Positions 1-8,485 of a DNA stretch of 64,000 bases are shown here, one piece after another. Position 1 is the stretch's first letter; the number at the start of each line of letters is the position of its first letter. Source of the stretch: Sphingobium nicotianae (GTDB taxonomy: Bacteria; Pseudomonadota; Alphaproteobacteria; Sphingomonadales; Sphingomonadaceae); assembly GCF_018603885.1 (NCBI RefSeq), contig NZ_JAHGAW010000003.1, positions 186,001 to 250,000 on the forward strand, given 5' to 3'. Below the pieces are notes generated by a model, which worked only from the letters and a program-made list of their open reading frames with translations, did no database searches and was not told the origin of the DNA. A program made the translations under genes and the position numbers.

Positions 1-87
1 CTTGCCGTCCATCGGAATATAATTGTTCACCAGCCAGAGCAGCACGCCGACGACGATGAGGATGATGACGATATTGAGCAGCGACAT
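1..87 (-). CDS. Thivi_2564-family small membrane protein (partial)
   Basis: The N-terminal 29 codons of a gene that runs off the window edge. The visible protein starts MSLLNIVIILIVVGVLLW and continues with VNNYIPMDGK, one hydrophobic segment followed by the NNYIPMD motif. From memory this matches the opening of the tiny (about 50 residue) Thivi_2564 membrane proteins, whose function is unknown. A GGGAGAG ribosome-binding site sits just upstream of the ATG at 85-87. The rest of the gene lies outside the window. Confidence 0.7.
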   Translation of the reverse strand, partial: MSLLNIVIILIVVGVLLWLVNNYIPMDGK

Positions 88-192
88 CGCTTCTCTCCCT
101 GAGAGCTTGCAGGATCGTTGAGACTCGGGTGAGTCCTGTCGCAAAAACGACCTACGGCTCGTTAAGGTTCCGCATGAAGCAAATGAGTCGGG

Positions 193-735
193 TCATGGCC
201 AACCATGGGGGGCATTGCGCAGCCGGAGGCCGCTGACATGCAGGCCCGAGCCCCACAGGGGCGCCAGTGCGCGCAGGTCGGCGACCGGGCGTAGATCGAC
301 ATCGCAGGCGGCCAGCCGCGCCGGCAGGTCGTCCAGCGCATCGACCCGGTCCGGCACGGCCAGCGCACGCGAGACCCACATGCCGGCATCGTCGAGCGCT
401 TCAAACGTCACGGCCGGCAAGGCATAACGATGGATCGTGGCGCGCGCGATTCGCGCCATCCAGCCCGCCTCTACCCAGGCGATCATGCGCCGGTCCGCAT
501 CCGGCCAGAATCGTGCGCGCGCATCCCCATCCGTCGCATCGGTCGGCCAGGCGAGAATGCGCGGACACTCGCGCGGGAAGAGATACAAGGGCTGATGCCA
601 GTCGTCGATCGCCCAGACCAGTGGCCCGTTGAGCCACGCCATGCCCGGCGCGCGCTTTGTCGGCACGGCCACGCCGCGCGGCGTGAAACGCGCGATCTTG
701 CCATCCTCGCTGAAGTGGAAGAGTGCCGGCTTCAC
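193..735 (-). CDS. DUF6886-like hypothetical protein
   Basis: A 180-residue protein beginning VKPALFHFSEDGKIARF and continuing with a GPLVWAIDDWHQPLYLFPRECPR-like segment. These two blocks are what I recall as the signature of the DUF6886 family, whose function is unknown. I chose the GTG at 733-735 because it overlaps the stop of the upstream gene in a GTGA junction and places the LFHFSED block at the N-terminus. Translational coupling to the thiamine-phosphate-synthase-like gene is therefore likely. There is no signal peptide or membrane segment. The family assignment is from memory of the motif, not a search. Confidence 0.65.
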   Translation of the reverse strand: MKPALFHFSEDGKIARFTPRGVAVPTKRAPGMAWLNGPLVWAIDDWHQPLYLFPRECPRILAWPTDATDGDARARFWPDADRRMIAWVEAGWMARIARATIHRYALPAVTFEALDDAGMWVSRALAVPDRVDALDDLPARLAACDVDLRPVADLRALAPLWGSGLHVSGLRLRNAPHGWP

Positions 736-1292
736 CGCGTCACAAGCCCGTCGATCGCTGCGAACCCTGTCGCGCCGAGCCGCCGCACCAGACCGGCATG
801 ACGCGGGCACACGCCGCCCAGGGCGATCACCGGTACGGACGACCGGCGTGCCAGGGCAGCAAAGCGGACGGGGCCAAGCGGTCGCCCTCCGGGATGCGAG
901 CGCGTGGCGAACAGGGGCGAGATTAGTATGGCATCGGCGCCGGCGCGGAAGGCGGCGAGAAGTTCATGATGGTCATGCACAGACGCGCTGTGAAGCCACG
1001 GCCCGGCCCGGCGCGCCGGTATCGGACCATGATGCCCGTCGGCGCCCCATGCGCGCGCCTGCTCCGGCGATCCGGCCAGCAACAGGCGGCATCGGCGCCC
1101 GACGACGGCACGCAGCCCGTCGAACAAGGCTCGTCGCCCCGCCACATCCCGCCGGTAGTGGCGCACGACGATCGCCGCGCCGCGCGGCAGGCGGCGCGCT
1201 GCGTGCAGCAGGTCCGCGTCCGGGATGCGCGCATCGGTCATCAGCCAGACGGTCGGGACGCGCCGTCGCAATTTGCCTTGGCCTTGGTGCAT
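732..1292 (-). CDS. Thiamine phosphate synthase-like (ThiE/TenI family) protein
   Basis: A 186-residue TIM-barrel-type protein. The middle and C-terminal motifs are those of thiamine phosphate synthase/TenI: a WGADGHHG-like phosphate/pyrimidine region, HSASVHD, the block ILISPLFATRSHPG, and a final VIALGGV strand. It is shorter than classical ThiE (about 210) and no other thiamine gene is nearby, so it may be a TenI-like or substrate-shifted homologue rather than the main ThiE. The ATG at 1290-1292 starts right before the divergent yggS gene, so the two share a very short promoter region. Its stop overlaps the start of the downstream DUF6886-like gene. Confidence 0.7.
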   Translation of the reverse strand: MHQGQGKLRRRVPTVWLMTDARIPDADLLHAARRLPRGAAIVVRHYRRDVAGRRALFDGLRAVVGRRCRLLLAGSPEQARAWGADGHHGPIPARRAGPWLHSASVHDHHELLAAFRAGADAILISPLFATRSHPGGRPLGPVRFAALARRSSVPVIALGGVCPRHAGLVRRLGATGFAAIDGLVTR

Positions 1293-1314
1293 GGCGCCTC
1301 TTATAGCGGCGCCG

Positions 1315-2007
1315 ATGAACGGGGATAGCGACGAGATGGCGGCGGCCGAGCGCCTGACAGCCGTGCGGGACGGCATTGCGCGGGCCGAGCAGGTCGCGCG
1401 CCGCCCGGCCGGATCCGTGGAGTTGATCGCGATCAGCAAGACGCACGACGCCGAGGCGATCGCGCCGCTGATCGCCGCCGGCCAGCGCGTCTTCGGCGAG
1501 AATCGCGTGCAGGAGGCGCAGGCGAAATGGCCGGCGCTCAGGGCCGCGCATCCCGGCATCGCGCTGCATCTGGTCGGCCAGCTCCAGTCCAACAAGGCCG
1601 AGGATGCCGTCGCTTTGTTCGACGCGATCCATTCGCTCGACCGCTCCTCGCTCGTCGAAGCGCTGGCGAAGGCGATGGCCAAGATCGGCCGCCGGCCCGA
1701 CTGCTTCATCCAGGTCAATATCGGCGCGGAAGACCAGAAGGGCGGCTGCGCGATCGCCGATCTGCCGGCGTTGCTGGCGCAGGCGCGCGATGCGGGTCTG
1801 CCGGTCGTCGGCCTGATGTGCGTGCCACCCGCTGATGTCGAACCCGCACCCTATTTCGCCCTGCTCGACAAGCTGGCGCGCGATCATGGCCTGCCCGGAC
1901 GATCGATGGGCATGTCCGGTGACTATGAGACGGCGATCATGCTGGGCGCGACCCATGTCCGCGTCGGCACGGCGCTGTTCGGAGCGCGCCCGCGCGCGAT
2001 GGAATGA
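1315..2007 (+). CDS. yggS: Pyridoxal phosphate homeostasis protein YggS/PLPBP
   Basis: A 230-residue cytoplasmic PLP-binding protein of the YggS/PROSC family, which buffers pyridoxal phosphate and affects amino-acid and vitamin B6 homeostasis. The PLP lysine is in the ELIAISKTH motif (about K42). Family blocks follow in order: FGENRVQEAQAKW, LHLVGQLQSNK, QVNIGAEDQKGG and, near the end, MGMSGDYETAI with VRVGTALFG. Length is normal. I used the ATG at 1315; a second in-frame ATG at 1336 (MAAAERL) is also possible. The stop overlaps the next gene by four bases (ATGA), so the two are co-translated. Confidence 0.93.
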   Translation: MNGDSDEMAAAERLTAVRDGIARAEQVARRPAGSVELIAISKTHDAEAIAPLIAAGQRVFGENRVQEAQAKWPALRAAHPGIALHLVGQLQSNKAEDAVALFDAIHSLDRSSLVEALAKAMAKIGRRPDCFIQVNIGAEDQKGGCAIADLPALLAQARDAGLPVVGLMCVPPADVEPAPYFALLDKLARDHGLPGRSMGMSGDYETAIMLGATHVRVGTALFGARPRAME

Positions 2008-2672
2008 GCCCGGACGCGATCATCTTCGATTTCGACGGCGTGATCGCGGATAGCGAGATGGTCTCCTGCGCGCTTTTCAGCCGGGCGCTGACCGGCATGG
2101 GCCTGCCAACCAGCCCGGAAGAAGCGCATGAGCGCTACCTTGGCCGCAATCGCGCGGATTCGCTCGCCTCGATCCATGCCCAATGGGGCGCTCTCGTGCC
2201 TGCCGACATCGCGGAGCGGATCGAAGCGGAGACGCACGTCCATTTTCTCGCACCGATCCCACCGGTCGCCGGGCTGGACGCCTTTCTCGCGCGCAGCGCC
2301 CATCTTCCGCGCGGCATCGCGTCATCCAATGCCAGCGCCTTCATTCGCCATCATCTCGACGCCTTCGCGCTCGCCCATCATTTTGGCGACCATATCTATT
2401 CGGGCCGCGAGCATGTGACGCGCGGCAAGCCCTTTCCCGATCTTTATTTGCATGCCGCCGCGGCGCTCGGCGTGGCCCCGGCCCGATGCGTGGTCATCGA
2501 GGATTCGCCGATCGGCGCCCGGGCCGCGCTGGCAGCGGGTGCGCGTGTCTTCGGTCTGGCGGCCGGCAGCCATGCCCGCCCGAGCCTGACCGCCGCACTG
2601 CGAGCGGAGGGCGTCGAAGGCGTGTTCGACAGCTACGCCGAACTGTCCGCGCATTTGAGGCTACATCAATAA
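2004..2672 (+). CDS. HAD-superfamily phosphatase (beta-phosphoglucomutase-like, subfamily IA)
   Basis: A 222-residue HAD hydrolase with all four core motifs. Motif I is IIFDFDGVIADSE (nucleophile D9, acid/base D11), motif II is GIASSN, the lysine is in RGKPFPD, and motif IV is VVIEDSPIGARAAL. The cap lies between motif I and motif II, as in beta-phosphoglucomutase and phosphoglycolate phosphatase types. The substrate cannot be read from sequence. The start overlaps the yggS stop by four bases, so it is the second gene of that pair. A palindromic repeat element begins at the stop codon. Confidence 0.85.
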   Translation: MSPDAIIFDFDGVIADSEMVSCALFSRALTGMGLPTSPEEAHERYLGRNRADSLASIHAQWGALVPADIAERIEAETHVHFLAPIPPVAGLDAFLARSAHLPRGIASSNASAFIRHHLDAFALAHHFGDHIYSGREHVTRGKPFPDLYLHAAAALGVAPARCVVIEDSPIGARAALAAGARVFGLAAGSHARPSLTAALRAEGVEGVFDSYAELSAHLRLHQ

Positions 2673-2783
2673 GCCCCTCCCCTTCAGGGGAGGGGTTGGG
2701 GTGGGGTACGACGCTTCCTCCATGCGCAAGCAGGCAAGCTCGAAGCACCACCCCAACCCCTCCTCTAAAGAGGAGGGGCTATA
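2671..2783. repeat. Composite palindromic repeat (BIME-like), copy 1
   Basis: Two hairpins in inverted orientation. The left arm (about 2674-2706) is CCCCTCCCC-TTCA-GGGGAGGGG followed by TTGGGGTGGGG. The right arm (about 2747-2782) is CCACCCCAACCCC followed by CCTCTAAAGAGG and GGGGCTA. Each arm folds on itself, and the two arms also pair with each other. About 40 bases of unrelated sequence separate them. It fills the gap between the HAD gene stop and the 3' end of TonB receptor 1. Related copies lie at 28.09, 44.91 and 55.41 kb. Confidence 0.85.
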
Positions 2784-2792
2784 TTCTAGCGA

Positions 2793-5645
2793 TCAGAACT
2801 TCCCGCGCACCGTGATGCCGTAAGTCCGCGGCTCGGCGAGATAGGCCGAGAAGAGCTGGTTCGACATCGTCCCGAACCGGCCGAGCTGCGCGGTCGACTG
2901 GTTGTTCGGGCTGCTGCTCTGCAGCGGGCTGTTGAAGGCGACCTGCGTGTAGTTGCTGTTGAAGATATTCTGCCCCCACAGCTCGATGCCCCACTTCTGG
3001 TCAGGGCCGCGAATGCCGATGCGGGCATTGGTGACGACGTAGCCGTCCTGGCGCTTCTCCGGATAGAGATCCGAGCCGGTGTTGTAGTCGTCGGTGATGC
3101 GGTTATCGACATAGACGAGGCCGGTCCAGCCGGCGCTGTTGAGCGGCGGCGTCCAGGTCACGCTCGCGGTGGCGACCCAGCGCGGCGCATTGCTGTTGTC
3201 GCTGCCCGGCAGCAGGAACAGGGCGGGATCGAGCGGCGTCTGCCCGTCGGCGCTGCCTACCAACGTCCCGGCGAAGCGGGTCTTGGCATAGGTGACACCG
3301 GCCGTGGCGTGGAAATAGCGCGTCGGCGCGATATAGGCCTCGAGCTCGACACCCTTGCTGGTGAGACCCGCCTTGGTGTCCGAGCAGGTGCCGTTGGCGG
3401 CGAGCGTCGTCTTGCAGCCCTGGATATTCTGCACGACGAAGCTGGTGCCGTTGAAGGTGTTGAGCTGGAAGTTGCTGAACTCCTGCAGGAAGGCCGCGAT
3501 ATTAACGCCCCATTGTCGCTTGTTGACCTTGAGGCCCACTTCAAAGGCATTGACCGTTTCGGGGCCGAACAGCAGCGAGGCCGCGTCCGCATTGGTGCGC
3601 GGCGAGAAATAGGTGATCGGCGAGATCGCCGTGCCGATGCCGGTATTGCCGAGCTCGAACCGGTCGAGATTATAGCCGCCCGCCTTGTAGCCGCGCGAGT
3701 AGCTGCCATAGACCATCAGGCTCGGGACCGGTTTGTAGGAGAGGACACCGGTGCCGGACAATTTGCCGTCGCTATAGGTGTTCTGCAGATTGAGGCTGTT
3801 GAGGCTGGTGCTGGCATTGCCGAGGCAGGCGAGCGTCAGGATGCCTTGGGCAAGCTGCGCGGCGCTACCGAGCTGGGCGTTGGTGGCGATGCCGGCGAGC
3901 TGCGGCTGGAGCGCGGCGCAGGTCGCATTGTTGTTGTTGAGCGCCGCCGAGAACCGCTTGCGCTCATGCGTGTAGCGCAGACCGATGGTCAGATCGATCT
4001 TGTCGGTCAGATGCACGATGTTGTGCGTAAAGAGCGCCCAATTCTCGCTCTTCTGGAAATAGCGCGAGTCGGTGTCTCCAGAGCCCGAGGGAATGTTGGT
4101 GAGCGCTCGCAGACCGCCACCGAGCCCACCCGAAATCGCACCCGCCTGTGCCTGCGCCGTTGCCAGCGGCAGACCGGCATTGAGGAAGGCCTGGGTCAGG
4201 CCGGCATTGAGATTGGCCTGTGTGCCCGCGATCAGATTGCCGATATCGGGCGTCAGGGGATTGGCGTCGATCGGCGCCGCGCACAACGCCAGATTGGCGG
4301 CCGGCAGATTGCTGGTATTGCCGGCACCCGCCATCAGGCGGCAAGCCGCGAACCGGCCATAATCGGCGCCAAAGCGGATATTGTCGCGCAGGGTCAGATC
4401 CTCGTGCGCATAATAGCCGCCGATCAGCCAGTCGAGCTTGTCGGCAAAGGCCGAGCCCTGCAGCCGCAGCTCCTGGGTGAAGGTCTTGAACTGGCGATAG
4501 GTGTTGGGATCGCGATAGAGCAGGTCCGCGGTCGAATAATCATAATCGCCATAGTCGGCCGACTTGTAGTCGCGATAGGCGGTGATGCTGGTCAGCTTGG
4601 CGCCGCCCATGTCATAATTGATCTCGCCGGACAGGCCCCAGTCCTTGAGATCGCTGACATAGTTGCGGCCCGGCGTGATGCTGATCGCGCGATTATAGGG
4701 GTCCTGCGTGTAGGGCGTCGCGCCGTTGGGGAATTTCGTGCCGAGCGCGGAGAGGATCGTGACGATGCGGTTCGTGGCGCTCTGGGTATAGTTGGTGGGG
4801 CTGGTGCCGGTCTCTTCGCCCGTGTCGATATACACCGCGCCGCAGCAGCTCTCGTCGCGGTTGGTATAGTCGCCGATGATGCGGACCGACAGCTCGCTGG
4901 TCGGCTCGAACAGCAGCTGTCCTCGGATGAAGTAGCGATTGCGATCATTGGTGTCGCCGGTCTGGTTGCCGCTGGCGTCGACGATCTTGAGGAAGCCGTC
5001 ACGCTTGGAATAGACGCCCTCAATGCTCGCCGCGATCGTCTTGCTGATCGGGCCGGTGATGCGGGCGGCGGCGCGCCAGTAATCATAATTGCCGTAGCTG
5101 ATCTCGCCGCTGCCACCCAAAGTGAAGCTCGGCGACTTGCTGACGATGTTGAGGAGGCCGGCCGAGCTGTTGCGGCCGAACAACGTGCCCTGCGGTCCGC
5201 GCAAGACCTCGACGCGCTCGATCTCGCCCAGGTCGGTAAGGCCGGCGCCGGTGCGCGAGCGATAGACGCCATCGATGAACACCGAGACCGAGCTTTCCAG
5301 ACCCGGATTGTCGCCGACGGTGCCGATGCCGCGGATGCGCGCGGTGCCATTGGCTTCCGATCCGGTCGAGGAAACGAGCAGCGACGGCGCGAGTTGATTG
5401 AGCTGACGGATGTCGTTGGCACCGCTGTTCTGCATGGAGGCCGACGTGACCGCCGAGACGGCGATCGGCACGTCGGAAAGCGGGCTGGCGCGGCGGGTCG
5501 CGGTGACGATGATGTCGCCCGCATTCTCGCCAGTGTCGGTAACGGCATCAGCGGCCGCTGGCGCGTCCTGGGCCAGGGCCGGCGCGGTCAGCGCGCACAG
5601 CAGGGCCGCAAGGCTGGCCGAAGCGAAAATGGAGGGCCTGCGCAT
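2793..5645 (-). CDS. TonB-dependent outer membrane receptor 1
   Basis: A 950-residue outer membrane receptor. The signal peptide ends ...TAPALAQD (about residue 26). A TonB-box-like DIIVTATRR is at about 48-56, the plug domain carries IRGIGTVGDNPGLESSVSVF and VEVLRGPQGTLFGRNSSAG, and the barrel ends in the sequence RTYGITVRGKF with the terminal phenylalanine of outer membrane proteins. The plug style (VLRGPQGTLFGRN) is the sphingomonad catabolic/organic-ligand type rather than a recognisable siderophore type; the ligand is unknown. It is monocistronic, with a 150-base upstream region containing a TATACT-like -10 candidate near 5708. A long open frame on the opposite strand is a GC-composition shadow. 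Confidence 0.92.
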   Translation of the reverse strand: MRRPSIFASASLAALLCALTAPALAQDAPAAADAVTDTGENAGDIIVTATRRASPLSDVPIAVSAVTSASMQNSGANDIRQLNQLAPSLLVSSTGSEANGTARIRGIGTVGDNPGLESSVSVFIDGVYRSRTGAGLTDLGEIERVEVLRGPQGTLFGRNSSAGLLNIVSKSPSFTLGGSGEISYGNYDYWRAAARITGPISKTIAASIEGVYSKRDGFLKIVDASGNQTGDTNDRNRYFIRGQLLFEPTSELSVRIIGDYTNRDESCCGAVYIDTGEETGTSPTNYTQSATNRIVTILSALGTKFPNGATPYTQDPYNRAISITPGRNYVSDLKDWGLSGEINYDMGGAKLTSITAYRDYKSADYGDYDYSTADLLYRDPNTYRQFKTFTQELRLQGSAFADKLDWLIGGYYAHEDLTLRDNIRFGADYGRFAACRLMAGAGNTSNLPAANLALCAAPIDANPLTPDIGNLIAGTQANLNAGLTQAFLNAGLPLATAQAQAGAISGGLGGGLRALTNIPSGSGDTDSRYFQKSENWALFTHNIVHLTDKIDLTIGLRYTHERKRFSAALNNNNATCAALQPQLAGIATNAQLGSAAQLAQGILTLACLGNASTSLNSLNLQNTYSDGKLSGTGVLSYKPVPSLMVYGSYSRGYKAGGYNLDRFELGNTGIGTAISPITYFSPRTNADAASLLFGPETVNAFEVGLKVNKRQWGVNIAAFLQEFSNFQLNTFNGTSFVVQNIQGCKTTLAANGTCSDTKAGLTSKGVELEAYIAPTRYFHATAGVTYAKTRFAGTLVGSADGQTPLDPALFLLPGSDNSNAPRWVATASVTWTPPLNSAGWTGLVYVDNRITDDYNTGSDLYPEKRQDGYVVTNARIGIRGPDQKWGIELWGQNIFNSNYTQVAFNSPLQSSSPNNQSTAQLGRFGTMSNQLFSAYLAEPRTYGITVRGKF

Positions 5646-5797
5646 CGGGTGTCTCCTCTCGATTGTGATATATCTTTTGGGCGATGTAACGCCGCAACTG
5701 CCCTCAGTATAAGCGAGGCTAAATCCGGCTGGAAATCCCCTTTCATACGCCGGCCGGCTGCCTGTTGCATCCTTGTTACACCATATTCGACTCGTCG

Positions 5798-6469
5798 TCA
5801 GGCAGGCACGGCGAAGCGCAGGAGGCGATCGGAAAGAGGGACGAGCGCTTCGCCACCATGGCCGATCAGCGCACGGATCGGCGCTGCCGCAGCGTCAAGC
5901 CCGCCGGTCAGCGCCCCGAAGGCGGGGATGATGAGCTTGCGCTCGCCCATCACGAAGCAGCGCCGCGAGACCGATCGGCCACGCAAGCTGAGCCGCCATT
6001 TGGGATGAAAATGGCCGGAGATTTCGGGCTGGATTTCACCAGCGCGTGCTTCGTGGCGCAGGATGACGCCGTCGATATGCGCTTCGTCGATCGTTTCGCC
6101 ACCCAGGCCGGGTGCCGGCGCGGGATCGTGATTGCCGGTGATCCAGGTCCAGCGGCAGCGGGCGGTGAGGCGAGCGAGGCGCGCGCGCGTGACCGCGTCC
6201 ATACGATCGGCGGCGTGACCGTCGTGGAAACTGTCGCCCAGGCACCAGATCTCACGCGGGGCGAGGAGATCGACCAGCGCTTCCAGCCCGTCGAGCGTGA
6301 CCTGGCTGTCATAGGGCGGCAGCATCTGCCCGCGCCGGGCATAGGCACTGGCCTTCTCGAAATGCAGGTCGGCCACGATCAACGCCGCCCGCTCGCGCCA
6401 GACCAGCGCCCCTTGCGGCAGCGCGTACCAGCTCTGGCCGGCAAAGGGGAAGGAGGGCGGGGACCGCAT
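5798..6469 (-). CDS. pdeM: Ligase-associated DNA damage response endonuclease PdeM
   Basis: A 223-residue calcineurin-like metallophosphoesterase. The metal-binding motifs are in order: LIVADLHFEK, CLGDSFHD, WITGNHDP and EISGHFHPK. These, with the opening SPPSFPFAGQSWYALPQGAL, fit PdeM, the nuclease that in many proteobacteria is encoded with an Lhr-like helicase, an exonuclease and an ATP-dependent DNA ligase. The ATG at 6467-6469 was chosen because family members begin near this point; a longer frame upstream has no family similarity. The expected helicase partner lies 2 kb upstream on the same strand, but two unrelated genes separate them. Confidence 0.88.
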   Translation of the reverse strand: MRSPPSFPFAGQSWYALPQGALVWRERAALIVADLHFEKASAYARRGQMLPPYDSQVTLDGLEALVDLLAPREIWCLGDSFHDGHAADRMDAVTRARLARLTARCRWTWITGNHDPAPAPGLGGETIDEAHIDGVILRHEARAGEIQPEISGHFHPKWRLSLRGRSVSRRCFVMGERKLIIPAFGALTGGLDAAAAPIRALIGHGGEALVPLSDRLLRFAVPA

Positions 6470-6586
6470 GGTCTTAGCTATGCGCCGGGGGCGAGCGCCT
6501 TTCAATCGGAAACTCGAACAAAGAGAGAACTCGTTCCTCTTCAAAACAAAGTCCGGGCGGTTCTATTTTGAGAGCGGAAGGCTTAG

Positions 6587-7420
6587 ATGCCGATCATGCC
6601 CTTGCTTCCGCCCGCTGTCCGCGTTGCCGCCTTCTACACCTTCGCACCGATTCCCGATCCTGCGGCCCTCGCGCTGGAGTTACGCGCGTTCGGCGCCGGG
6701 CACGGCCTCGTCGGCTCGATCATCCTCGCCACCGAGGGCATGAACGGAACGATTGCCGGCGCGCCCGAGGCGATGGACGCCGCGCTGGCTCGTCTGCGTG
6801 CCGTGCCCGGTTTCGCGACCCTTTCGGCGCGGTGTCACGACGCCGAGCGCCTTCCGTTTGCGCGCTGGAAGGTAAAGGTAAAGCCCGAGATCGTGACGAT
6901 GGGCGTTGCCGACATCGATGCGAGCGCCGCCGGGATCCATGTCCCGCCCGAAGAGTGGAATGCGCTGATCAGTGATCCCGACACGATCCTGATCGATGCG
7001 CGCAACGACTATGAAGTGGCGATCGGCGCGTTCGCGGGCGCGATCGATCCGCAGACCGCGAGCTTCGGCGATTTCCCCGCCTGGTTCGATGCCCAGGTCG
7101 AACAATGGCGCGCCGAGGGGCGCACACCGCGCCTCGCCATGTATTGCACCGGCGGCATACGCTGCGAGAAGTCGACCGCCCTGGCCCGCGCGCGCGGCTT
7201 CGAAGAGGTCTATCATCTCGACGGCGGCATCCTCGCCTATCTGGCGCAGATCGAGGAGCGCGACAGCCTCTGGCAGGGCGAATGCTTCCTGTTCGACGAG
7301 CGGATCGCCATCACCCATGGCGAACGGACCGGCGCGGCCTCGCTCTGCCCGCGCTGCGGCCAGCCGGTCGCGGCCTCAGCGGAAGGTTGCGGCCCCTGCG
7401 TCGAGGCTGGCGAAGCGTGA
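6587..7420 (+). CDS. trhO: tRNA uridine-34 hydroxylase TrhO (rhodanese family)
   Basis: A 277-residue TrhO/YceA protein. It carries the N-terminal ferredoxin-like domain (ILATEGMNGTIAG, about 47-58) and a C-terminal rhodanese domain with ILIDARNDYEV and the catalytic loop YCTGGIRCEK (Cys at about 187). TrhO hydroxylates U34 of tRNAs to 5-hydroxyuridine, the first step of the cmo5U/mcmo5U wobble modifications. The C-terminus keeps a CPRCG...GCGPC four-cysteine group. It lies on the strand opposite its neighbours, and its last 45 bases overlap the 3' end of the convergent aspartic protease gene. Confidence 0.93.
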   Translation: MPIMPLLPPAVRVAAFYTFAPIPDPAALALELRAFGAGHGLVGSIILATEGMNGTIAGAPEAMDAALARLRAVPGFATLSARCHDAERLPFARWKVKVKPEIVTMGVADIDASAAGIHVPPEEWNALISDPDTILIDARNDYEVAIGAFAGAIDPQTASFGDFPAWFDAQVEQWRAEGRTPRLAMYCTGGIRCEKSTALARARGFEEVYHLDGGILAYLAQIEERDSLWQGECFLFDERIAITHGERTGAASLCPRCGQPVAASAEGCGPCVEAGEA

Positions 7421-8428
7421 CGCCCCGGCCGCCTGCGCTGCATCCTTCATGTGGAAGTCGACCCGGCGGTTGCCAAAATCGATCGCGACCTGATCGAACA
7501 GGCGCAGCATACGCATGCCAAGCAGCATCGCCGGCTTGTCGCCCAGGCCCAGCTCGTCGAAGGGCGCCGCGTCCAGGAATACCATCGGCACATTGTCGAG
7601 CGTCACCGCGCCGATGGTGATGCGCCGCACGACGGTGAACTGGGCCGGCACGGTGATGCCGGTGACGCTGGTCAGCGTCGTGGGCTGCGGCGGAATCACC
7701 AGCTTCTTGAGCTTGAGATTGTTGAACAGGGCCATATTGCCGACGCTGAGTTCAGCGCCGGTGTCGAGAATGACATTGACCCTTCGCCCGTCGATCTTCG
7801 AATCGACGAGGATGAGCTGGCCGAACTTGCTGCGCGCCTCCACGACGATGGTGTTGGCATCGTTGCGGTCGCTCCCCCGTCTGCTCCTGCCGACGTCCAT
7901 CTTGCGCCGCTGGAAGTCCATGGTGAGACGTTTGCCCTTGAGGCTGTCCAGCCCGATTATGCCGGCACCCCCGAGATCATTATGCGCGATGCTGAGCGCG
8001 TCGAGATTATCGACGGCATGATCGCCGAAGGTCAGACCGTCCAGCTTCACCGTGTCGACCGTGACGCGTCCGGCCATGCTCACGATCTCGACCGGCGAAA
8101 GCACAGGCAGGGCGAGCCGCTGGGCAATCTCCTTGGCGACGATCGTGCGCTGCGATCCGGTGTCGATCACGAAATCATAGGTGCCACTGGTGCCGATCCG
8201 CACCGGCATGGTCATGCGATCCGCCTGATCCTTGCTGATCGGGACGAACTGATCGGTGAGCTGGAACCGCGCGGGATCGGGCGTCTCGTTAGGCAGGTTC
8301 GGCGTGATGACGAATTTGCCATCCGGCGCGCCGGGCGCGTCTGTCGCACGATTTTCCTGGGCGAATGCCGGGCCGGCCAGCGCCATTGCGGCGAGCGCGG
8401 TCATCATGAGACGGTTCTTGAGCAGCAT
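7376..8428 (-). CDS. Exported retropepsin-like aspartic protease with two DTG motifs
   Basis: A 350-residue protein with a signal peptide (LAGPAFAQE, cleavage about residue 24). It has two retropepsin-like halves. The first has FVIDTGSQ (DTG at about 89-91) with a GIIGLDSLKG flap-like block. The second has VILDTGAELS (DTG at about 222-224) with LLGMRMLRLFDQVAIDF. Retroviral-type enzymes work as dimers of one DTG each, so two in one chain suggest an internally dimeric, pepsin-like enzyme. Likely periplasmic. It lies between pdeM and the Lhr-like helicase gene on the same strand. Substrate unknown. Confidence 0.85.
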   Translation of the reverse strand: MLLKNRLMMTALAAMALAGPAFAQENRATDAPGAPDGKFVITPNLPNETPDPARFQLTDQFVPISKDQADRMTMPVRIGTSGTYDFVIDTGSQRTIVAKEIAQRLALPVLSPVEIVSMAGRVTVDTVKLDGLTFGDHAVDNLDALSIAHNDLGGAGIIGLDSLKGKRLTMDFQRRKMDVGRSRRGSDRNDANTIVVEARSKFGQLILVDSKIDGRRVNVILDTGAELSVGNMALFNNLKLKKLVIPPQPTTLTSVTGITVPAQFTVVRRITIGAVTLDNVPMVFLDAAPFDELGLGDKPAMLLGMRMLRLFDQVAIDFGNRRVDFHMKDAAQAAGASRFASLDAGAATFR

Positions 8429-8485
8429 ATGCCTACCTCTCCATAGGCCGTGATAATATCACGTCCCGGCGTGCATGCAAAAGCC

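Noticed and set aside
3309-6008. 899-codon open frame antisense to TonB receptor 1
   Set aside because: It is an arginine/alanine-rich shadow produced by the codon bias of the real gene, with no signal peptide, motif or ribosome site.
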